Positions 56,737 to 64,000 of a DNA stretch of 64,000 nt are shown piece by piece. Source of the DNA: Adiantum capillus-veneris (Eukaryota > Streptophyta > Polypodiopsida > Polypodiales > Pteridaceae). The stretch covers positions 112,055,469 through 112,119,468 of the forward strand of contig CM043951.1 of NCBI GenBank assembly GCA_014529385.2. The letters run 5' to 3'. The position numbers were made by a program, and so were the translations under genes. The notes under the pieces were generated by a model. It ran no database searches. It had not been told where the DNA came from and saw only the letters and a list, made by a program, of their open reading frames with translations. The stretch's first letter is position 1; every line of letters begins with the position of its first letter.

Positions 56737-57853
56737 TCACTCATTGAGGCCTTTGGTAAGAATTTCTACAATCATCTCATCACTTGGATAGTGTTTAACC
56801 ATTATAGTGCCTTTGCATACTTCATACCTGACACAATGATAATGCACAACAATGTGCTTTGACTTATTACGTTGAACATAGTCTTTTGCAAGACTAATAG
56901 CACTCTGGCTGTCACACCACAACGGTGTGCTAGAAAGAGGAGAATGACCAATATCTCAGTATTTATCAAAGCCAGATCAGCTCACGAGCTCCAAGTGAGG
57001 CCACAACATATGTTGACTCAATCCTAGAAACTGCAACACATTGTTGTTCCTTGTTGGTCCAAGAAACATGACAACCACTTATAAAGAAGAAATTTCCACT
57101 AGTAGATTTCATAGATAAATGCGAGCTTGCCCAGTTTGCATCTATGTAACCCAAAAGAGAAAGAGCTTGCATAGAATCCAATGTCAGTTAAATTCTTTGA
57201 TACATTAAACCAAAATCTGTAGTGCGTTTTAAGTATTTCAATACATGCTTTGTTGCAAACCAATGCTTAAGAGAAGGACGTGCAAGATGTTGTCCAAGAT
57301 AATTCGCAAAAAACAAAATATCAGGGTGAGTGTTCATGTCAACAAACTGAAGACATCCAATCAAGTTAGCACAAGGTTGACTTGTGACAAGTTGACCGCC
57401 ACTGTCAAAAGTGTTCTTCATAGAACTTGCAAGGCAAGGTGTGTTGGCCAAATGTGCAGATTCCATACCAAATTTTTGAATAGTTTCTGCAATAAAATTT
57501 GATTTTCGAAGGAATAAAATACCTTTTGTGTGGTTCCTTTGAATCCAAATGCCAAGACACGTGTGAATCTCTCCAAGATCCACCATATCAAATGCACAAG
57601 ACAATAAAATTTTCACTTATTGAAGAGATCCCAAATCATTGAAAACAAGGATGGTATCATTCAAATAAAGAGTAGGAATCACAAAACTACTACCTTGGCA
57701 CTTTATGTATAAGTTGGGATCTGAAGAGAAAGTTTTGGATGAAAAGTGCCATTGCTCTATGCTCCATTGTGCTTTTCTCGTCTCTCCAAATTTTGAGTAG
57801 AAGACCCTCAAAAAATGAGACGAAGTTAAGGGCGACAAAACAAAAATCAACAA
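56737..57853 (-). pseudogene. copia-3 RT C-terminus and RNase H
   Basis: Frames in order on the minus strand: 57853-57617 (SDPNLYIKCQGS, then LYLND where the family has YVDD), 57616-57188 (DLGEIHTCLGIWIQRN to QHLARPSLKHWFATKHVLKYL), 57181-56966 (RNase H, GYIDANWA and STSGNFFFISGCHVSW) and 56922-56737 (CDSQSAISLAKD, HIVVHYH, ILTKGLNE). The first two join across a TAA stop codon at 57617-57619 without change of frame. Confidence 0.88.
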
Positions 57854-58051
57854 GAAAACATAATCAACGATTCATCGATTAGCAATAAACACCACACTAA
57901 ACACTAATCATATTCTTCTTAACACAAAACAACCACAATTAACAAAATCAATCCTCAAAAATAAAATTTGTAGCAATTCTGAATCTAACATGTGAATCAT
58001 ATACACATACTTTGTTCTGTCACCATGAATTGAATTGTCGCGAGCTCGTTA

Positions 58052-58065
58052 CTGCTTTGATACCA
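58052..58065 (-). promoter_or_regulatory. Primer-binding site of copia-3
   Basis: On the minus strand TGGTATCAAAGCAG lies directly after the 5' LTR, a variant of the Met-tRNA primer site with AAAGC in place of AGAGC. Confidence 0.88.
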
Positions 58066-58209
58066 TGTTGATATGTAGAGAGAAAGAGAGAGATACAAGA
58101 CAAGAGAAGCACCATGTAAGCTCCCAAAGACTGTTTCATATTGAGGACAAGATACAAAATATATTGGTAAGACCAAGTTGAGTAGAGTGATCCATATGTA
58201 GCTCCAACA
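58066..58209 (-). repeat. 5' LTR of copia-3
   Basis: A 144-bp LTR with plus-strand edges TGTTGATATG and CTCCAACA. Confidence 0.87.
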
Positions 58210-58964
58210 GTTCTTGCATAATAAACAACAACAAAAGTAGTCAGCCACCATAACCATGCAAACCAAAAATATTTGATTCAAGCACATATTTAAGCACATG
58301 GTGTGAGAGACTAGGGACTATTCCATGCTAATCTCTACCCAGCCATGCCCTATATAGGCCATGGTTAGCTAAACATAGGGACCCCCTTGACTGCATGTCC
58401 GTCCTGACCCTTGGCCCTATAGGGTCCTACCATTGGCATGACACTGCTCCCCCTTGTAGACTAATTTTTGGTCTAAGCTTGGGGTTCCTTGCATCCCAAT
58501 GATACCAAGCTCAGAAGGTATTTGGTACAATCAAATCCGTATAATTAATCAACCTTTTCTTCTCCTCCCCATTATGCGTGGTAGTGACAAGTCTTTGTAC
58601 TTCCACTCCAGTTTGGAAATGCTCCTCCACCATAAGGCGAGAGAGTATATCCGCCCATATCCCTCAAGGTAAGATGTCAGTCATCTACGCACACACCCAT
58701 CAATCAAGTTAGTTAGAATGATAAAACCAATATTCAAACTCAAATATTATATCCTGAAAACAATGTGTGTTATATCAAAATCAATTTTGTATAACCTTAG
58801 AAAACCAAAAAGATACATAATGTTTCTAGGGAGATACATAAATAAGAAAGGCTCCAATGAACCAATTCTTGGTTTCTACAAATGAGGTTCTACCCCTTTA
58901 TTTGTTCACATCTCAGGCATCAAACTCCACCTTGTGCACTAAAAGTCATGTCTTTCTTTTCGTA
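58210..58964 (-). other. Possible LTR edge and purine tract of an unnamed minus-strand element
   Basis: On the minus strand, CTACAAGGGGGAGCAG (58458-58443) is followed by TGTCATGCC (from 58443), which looks like a polypurine tract and the start of an LTR. I cannot find a matching second LTR. The rest is non-coding. Confidence 0.35.
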
Positions 58965-59466
58965 TCATTCTTCCGCCTGTGATACATCCTTGGGTGATAA
59001 TCCAGTAAAGCAGTTTACATGAGCATGTCGATCATTTACATAATTTTTGTAGATATATCTACTCGAGTTCACTGCCATTGGTTGTGCTTGGGCAAAGTCC
59101 CCAATGCACCTTGGTTTCTCGTAGTCATCAAAGGTAATGGCGACATTGTGAGGGTTGTATTTGAGAATAGGTCCATAAACTCTATTGAACCAATCTTGAA
59201 GTACATAATAGAATTGGTTGCGTCCATTTGACTTCTTCCACACTTAGATTATGACCTTTTCTCAAAAGCCATGTCTTTGGTTTAACATAAGGTATGTCCA
59301 AAAGAGAGCATAAGTTAAGGTAAAGAACATATCCTTGCACTTTAACATCGCCTACTTGGATATTTTTCTTCACCCAAAGCTGTGGGTTGGTCATAAACCT
59401 ATAAGGCACTTGTGTTCGATGTTCAAGATATGTAAGTGTTGGGTATAAGGTAATTTCTAGTCCCCT
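58965..59466 (-). pseudogene. Unknown protein fragment, one frameshift
   Basis: Minus frame 59466-59182 reads QLWVKKNIQVGDVKVQGYVL and GHNLSVEEVKW. It then shifts near 59220 into 59243-58965 (NQFYYVLQDWFNRVYGPILK, FDDYEKPRCIGDFAQAQPM, ending at TGA). Composition looks like real protein (many aromatic residues and evenly spread charges). I do not recognise a family. It sits downstream, on the minus strand, of a primer-binding site and LTR A, so a gag-position ORF of an unfamiliar element is possible; a captured host fragment is the alternative. Confidence 0.4.
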
Positions 59467-59584
59467 TTATAGATGCATCATGAATACAATATCCTTTCTC
59501 AAACAGCATGCATGAATGCATGCAAGATGCATAACTAACCCGACTAGTATCAAGCTTTAGGCTATCCCCATAACCTTAAGCATT

Positions 59585-59597
59585 GGATTTGATACCA
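59585..59597 (-). promoter_or_regulatory. Primer-binding site beside LTR A
   Basis: On the minus strand TGGTATCAAATCC lies two bases after the LTR A end. It keeps TGGTATCA of the Met-tRNA primer site. Confidence 0.65.
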
Positions 59598-59599
59598 GG

Positions 59600-60024
59600 T
59601 GAGAGATATCCCTCCCCGGGGGTCTATACACAAAATATACAATTTTCAATATACATCAGAGTTGCGGGAGCATTTGCATAGGGGAGGAGTTCTCAACTCT
59701 TGACCAAGCTTTGAGTTTAGGCCATGAGCTAGACTGCATCGAGAGTAACCTAGCGATTAGTGCTACCCCTGAATGGGCATTATGAATAAAAGCATACTCA
59801 AGAAAAATATAACATTGTGGAGGGTGAATATATGTGTATACTACGTTGCAAGAAGAGAGAGAGAGAGAGAGAGAGAATATATTGTTGAGAGAGAAAGAGA
59901 GAGCACAGAAATAGAATCCCAAAGTGTGTAGAATACACACATGAGATGATGTATATATAGAGGGCATATGGGTGCCATATATAGAGAAGCTATATATTGA
60001 GTAGCTTCACATATAATCTCAACA
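59600..60024 (-). repeat. LTR A, flanked by a primer site and a purine tract
   Basis: A 425-bp stretch with TG...CA ends (minus: TGTTGAGATTATATG to ATATCTCTCA), containing (GA)n at about 59854-59876 and TATATATAG words. A primer site lies on its left (59585-59597) and a purine tract (minus GAGCGGGGG, 60025-60033) on its right. It therefore looks like the 5' LTR of one minus-strand element and the 3' LTR of the next. Confidence 0.65.
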
Positions 60025-60739
60025 CCCCCGCTCAAATAAGGGTCCCTAACTGTGGATGAAAAAACCCTTGGGGGATCAAGGAAAAAACCCAAAGCTCTAT
60101 ATACACCACCGTTATATTATAAAAATCATTGAATGTACAAATGTTCATGAGGAGCTACATCACTCCTTTTACAATGAATATTTTATGAGGAGCTACATCA
60201 GTCCTTTTACAATGAATGTTTTATGAGGAGTTACATTACTCATATCCTATCAAATACAATAATGAATACAAAGGTTCAATAAAGAGGTATAAAGGCTATT
60301 GATTAGCTCGTAATGAGAAGTGTCTCCGTGAATCTGCTGTGTAGCTTGTCATCAATATGGAATCACCAAACATGTCTTCATGTTGTCATCAATATGGCAT
60401 CACCAAACATGTCTTCATAAATCTTTTATTTTCACTAAGTTTGTCTTCATGAAGTCAATTCTTTGATCAATCCTACGTAGATCATAGACTTAGAAAACAT
60501 AGTCATGAAAATTATTAGCATCGTTAGTGAAATAATTATGTTCACAATGCCATAAGAGATGGTTTGCGACACCACTCTTTTGACGACATCTATACGCACG
60601 ACAACATATGGTACATAAAGCATGAACGTAAAAGTACAAGATGCGTGATTACATGATGCAAATGATATGTGTATATACTACATAAAATGACATTTATCAA
60701 CGTAGTGATATCAATGAATATCATCAAAGTATTAACAAA
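60025..60739 (-). other. Internal sequence right of LTR A, no coding seen
   Basis: The first 80 bases resemble the 3' untranslated region of copia-3. A 40-bp unit ending TTTTACAATGAATRTTTTATG is present twice around 60170-60230, and CACCAAACATGTCTTCAT occurs twice near 60363 and 60402. No RNase H or RT coding precedes the purine tract, which is unusual for copia. Confidence 0.5.
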
Positions 60740-61150
60740 ACATCATCATTGTATCAATAAAAATGAATAAATCTTTATGGTATCAACGAAAAGCATCATG
60801 ATATCATCGAGAATAATCATTGTATCAATGAAACAATATCATGGTATCACGGAGAATAACCATGGTATCAACGAAACAACATCATGATATCACTGATAAT
60901 AATCATTGTATCAACGAAACAACATCATGGTATCACCGAGAATAACCATGGTATCAACGAAACAACATCATGGTATCACCGAGAGTAACCATGGTATCAA
61001 CAAAACAACATCATGGTATCAACGAGAATAACCATGGCATCAACGAAATATCATCATGGTATCACAGAGAATAACCATGGTATCAACAAAACAACATCAT
61101 GGTATCACCAAGAATAACCATGGTATCAACGAAAATCACCATGAACCATG
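60740..61150. repeat. 43-bp minisatellite, 8-9 copies
   Basis: The unit is built from two related halves, CATCATGGTATCACCGAGAA and TAACCATGGTATCAACGAAA plus CAA, so TGGTATCA appears about every 21-22 bp. The core 60837-61140 is regular; copies toward 60740 are more diverged. Confidence 0.9.
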
Positions 61151-61429
61151 ACCAAAGTACTAACAAAACATCATCATGGTACCATCAAAATCACTATGGT
61201 ATCAACAAGAGATTATTAATAAAATGACATAAACTATATCTCTAGAAGAATAATTATACGATAATCAATGAACGAATATATCATATAACAAAAGATCATG
61301 TACCATTAGTAGCTCGATAGAATCTGGACGATCCTCAACGGCTCGACTGAATCGGAGCGATATGTAACTGTCTTCTGCAACAAAGTTATGTCAGTAACAA
61401 ATATATGATTGATGAAGAAAAAATATAAT

Positions 61430-62288
61430 TGATAATCAAAAAGTAAAATTTTCTTTTCAAACATGTTCGCAGTCCGAGAACAATAACCCAAAATCGGTAC
61501 AGAATTTAGAGAAAGTTTCTTCAGCAAAGTTGTAGAACACATTGATTCAAGCAAATAGTTTTTGCAAAATCGTTTTCAATTAGGAGAAAAATCAAAAAAC
61601 AAAAAAGTGAAACATGCTTTTCAGGCATGTACACAGTCCGCAAACGATAACTCAAAATCGATTCAGAATTTGAAAAAAAAACTTATCTACAAAGTTGTAG
61701 AACACATCGATTCCGGTACATATAGCGGGTTGTTTCTCCAAAATCATTTTCAATTAGGGAAAAAATAAAAAACAACAGACGAAAGTTGCTTTTCGAGCAT
61801 GTACGCAATCCGCGAACAATAACTCAAAATCGGTGCAGAATGTGAAAAAACTTTCTTCTGCAAAGTTGTAGACCACATCGATTCCTCACAACGGTAGTTT
61901 CACAAAATCATTTTCAATTAGAAGAAAAATAAAAAACATAAGACAAAAGTTGCTTTTCGGACGTGTACGCAGTCCACAAACGATAAATCAAAATCGGTGC
62001 AGAATTTGAAAAACGTTTCTTTAGCAAAGTTGTAGCCCACACCGATTCCATTGCCCCTAGAGGATAGTTTCTGCAAAATCATTTTCAAATAGGAGTAAAA
62101 TCAAAAACATCAAACAAAAGTTGCTTTTCGGACATGTACGCAATCCGTGAATGATAACTGAAAATCGGTACAGAATTTGAGAAATTTTGTTTTGCAAAGT
62201 TGTAGACCACACCGATTCCATTGCCTCATGCGAGTCGTTTTTGCAAAATTGTTTTCAATCAGGAGAAAAATCAAAAACAAAAACGTCC
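61430..62288. repeat. About 170-bp tandem repeat, five copies
   Basis: The marker NGTTTTCAAT/CATTTTCAAT occurs at 61571, 61745, 61909, 62080 and 62250, giving periods of 174, 164, 171 and 170. Each copy also has GTACRCAGTCCG-like, ATAACTCAAAATCG and CAAAGTTGTAGA words. It ends right beside the primer-binding site of LTR B, so it forms the 5' leader of a minus-strand element. Confidence 0.9.
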
Positions 62289-62301
62289 TGCTCTGATACC
62301 A
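62289..62301 (-). promoter_or_regulatory. Primer-binding site beside LTR B
   Basis: On the minus strand TGGTATCAGAGCAGG begins right after the LTR end (CAACAAACA). It is a full match to the initiator-Met primer site. Confidence 0.88.
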
Positions 62302-62584
62302 TGTTTGTTGAAGATAATGAAACAGGAAACAGAAGGAAGATAGCAACTCAGAGTAGGAAGAAGATGGAGAAGGAGAAGACACAGAGCTTGCGTACGAAAT
62401 CTCTATAGTCTTTCTCTCTGTATTTGAATAATAAAGTATATACAAACTCAGAGCTACAAAGCTTATATGAGACCCTAAGAGATAAGGTGTCCTTTCACAC
62501 CAGATGTCCAGGGGGAAAAACCCAATGAAAGAAAAGTGCCCCTGGTGAAGCGCGTATACACACTAACACTACTACATGTCTACA
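62302..62584 (-). repeat. LTR B, flanked by a primer site and a purine tract
   Basis: A 283-bp LTR reading TGTAGACATGTAG to CTTCAACAAACA on the minus strand. A poly(A)-signal-like AATAAAG occurs on the plus strand near 62430. On its right the minus strand reads GTGGGGATT (62593-62585), a purine tract. To the right follows the 3' end of a copia pol gene, to the left a leader with primer site. One LTR thus serves two head-to-tail elements. Confidence 0.8.
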
Positions 62585-62631
62585 AATCCCCACTGTAGTG
62601 ATAGTGTGAATCCGTACAAGGTAGTAGATCA

Positions 62632-64000
62632 TCATGTGTGTGAGAGTAAGCCCAAAGATTTTCGGAAAGCTTCAAACTTTTCTCGTGATAACGCCTTCGT
62701 AAATAGATCTACAATGTTATCCTGTGTAGGACAGTAAGTTAGTGTGATCTCCCCTGCATGTAGCCTTTCCCTGACATAGTGGTAGTGAACCTCTATGTGC
62801 TTTGTTCTTGCATGAAATACTGGATTCCTTGCAACTGCCATAGCACTCTGACTCTCAGTGAAAATGGTAGTGGGTGCCTGTTGACACTCACAAAGATCTG
62901 CAAATAACCTGCGTATCCATACACAATCAACTGTTGCTGTGAAAGCTGCCCTATACTCAGCTTCACAAGTTGATGTAGCCACTGTGGGTTGCTTCTTGCT
63001 TAGCCAAGATATACATGCATTTCCCAAGAAAAAACAATTCCCACTTGTGGAATGTCGTCTGTCAAAATCACCAGCCCAATCTAAATCGATGTAGCCAAGA
63101 TATATCCCCCCTTGGAAAGAACATGGAAAGATTAGGGGTACATGAAAGGTAACAAAGTATGTGCTTCACAACCTGCCAATGATGCATACATGGGCTGTGC
63201 ATAAATTTGCTTGCTTATGAAACCCCAAATTGAATGTCTGGATGAGTGTTGCCTGCCAAATATATCAAGCAACCAACCGCTGCTGCATAAGTATGCACAT
63301 CAAAAGGTTCTCCAGCATCGTGAATGCTCAACTTTGATCCAGTTTCTACGGGTGTAGAGATTGGTTTACAATTTTGCATACCAAACTTGTCCAAAATTTT
63401 ATGTAAATATTTTTCCTGCAGCATGTATATGCCATCCTCTGATTGCACAAACTGAATAACCAAGTAATAATGTAGCAAACCAAGATCAGACATCTCAAAG
63501 GTTTTTCTCAAAGCATCTTTAAACGCTTCAATTTCATCTGCAGTATTGTCTATAAGAAGCATATCATCCACATAAAGTGTTAGCATAATGAGAACTCTAT
63601 CTCTCTTTTTGACATACAAAGTACTTTTTGTTGGACTATTCTGAAATCCTTGGCCAATCAAATAAGTATGTATCTTCTCATACCATGCTCTTGGAGCCTG
63701 TTTGAGACCATACAAAGCTTTACGCAATCTACATACCTTTTGCTCTTGACCTTTTACAACAAAACCACTTTGGTTGACTTACATAAACTTCTTCCTGCAA
63801 ATCACCATTCAAAAAAGAAGTTTTGATATCCAGCTGCATGATGCACTTTCCAACCATGATGAGCAGCAATTGCAACTAGTGATCTAACTGTGGACGCACG
63901 AGAAGTAGGAGCAAAGGTTTCATCATAATCTATGCCTTTCTGTTGCGCATAGCCTTTTGCCACAAGCCTTGCTTTGTACCTCTCAACAGTACCATCTTGT
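62632..64000 (-). pseudogene. copia-4 RT and RNase H, truncated by the window end
   Basis: Minus strand. From the window edge: [19 protein letters not shown], then the palm start. Two frame breaks lie near 63765 and 63825, where an extra base or four-base word disturbs the frame. Then 63727-63215 has ALYGLKQAPRAWYEKI, active site YVDD (intact), and DLGLLHYYLVIQFVQSEDG, ending in TAA at 63215-63217. After a frame change, RNase H runs from GYIDLDWAGDFDRRHSTSGN through 63027-62632 (SWLSKKQPTVATSTCEAEYR, TESQSAMAVA, HIEVHYHYVRERL, VDLFTKAL). The stop is 38 bases inside the right-hand purine tract. Gag, protease and integrase would lie beyond 64000. Confidence 0.92.

Larger units (their letters stand above)
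56294..58209 (-). mobile_element. copia-3, internally deleted Ty1/copia element
   Basis: Two short LTRs of 135 and 144 bp (56294-56428 and 58066-58209) face the same way on the minus strand and share TGTAGAGAGAAAG, AGCTCCCAAAGACTG and TAGCTCCAACA. The primer site (58065-58052) and purine tract (56429-56434) are in place. The 1.6-kb interior holds only the last part of RT and RNase H; gag, protease, integrase and most of RT are gone. The five-base flanks differ (GATCC and GTTCT), so either the target duplication has decayed or the edges are off by a few bases. Confidence 0.88.

Noticed and set aside
60740..61150. Regular 43-bp repeats that could suggest a CRISPR array
   Set aside because: There are no unique spacers; the whole period is repeated sequence, and the context is plant retroelement DNA. 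It is a minisatellite.
1..64000. tRNA, rRNA or other structural RNA genes
   Set aside because: I found only primer-binding-site matches to tRNA 3' ends, with no cloverleaf or rRNA sequence.

Overview
The window is plant nuclear DNA made almost entirely of transposable elements, nested and decayed, with no convincing host housekeeping gene. Evidence: Ty1/copia and Ty3/gypsy elements primed with TGGTATC-type sites (initiator-Met tRNA), LINE ORF remnants, MITE-like foldback elements, GT-AG introns and many (GA)n/(GT)n microsatellites. The style (a chromovirus, a long Tat-like gypsy, an L1-like LINE family) fits a large-genome land plant. From memory of protein families I would guess a fern or another non-flowering vascular plant, but the sequence alone does not prove it.

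Layout. 1-430: compound (TG)n(AG)n microsatellites. About 1.5-13.1 kb: an unclassified repeat array (units R1, R2, R3), including an exact-register 1,107-bp tandem duplication, interrupted at 2145-7341 by a young copia element (copia-1) with 322-bp LTRs and a TGTCT target duplication. 13.13-14.47 kb: a small four-exon gene-like segment. 14.65-16.26 kb: two inverted-repeat (MITE-like) elements. 17105-25944: a full-length chromovirus on the minus strand (gypsy-1) with AATAT target duplications. 26.15-27.21 kb: LINE-A, split by a solo LTR of the gypsy-1 family (27209-28768, GCTCC duplications).

28967-46856: an old copia element (copia-2) into whose leader a Tat-like gypsy (gypsy-2, 29514-42313) has inserted. 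The left LTR of gypsy-2 carries a further 1,565-bp insertion, so the nest is three deep. Gypsy-2 has about 3.4 kb of extra coding remnants downstream of integrase. 46.9-53.2 kb: LINE-B and LINE-C remnants, with a 220-bp tandem repeat lying between ORF1 and ORF2 of LINE-C. 55.26-58.21 kb: minus-strand LINE-E, then a deletion-derivative copia (copia-3). 58.2-64 kb: a minus-strand chain in which two different LTRs (59600-60024 and 62302-62584) each have a primer-binding site on one side and a polypurine tract on the other. Two tandem-repeat arrays (43 bp and about 170 bp) lie between them. The window ends inside a copia pol gene (copia-4).

The elements do not form a functional pathway. The youngest two, copia-1 and gypsy-1, have nearly identical LTR pairs but are inactivated by nonsense codons, most of which are explicable as C-to-T changes at CG or CHG sites, and by loss of the protease catalytic aspartate.
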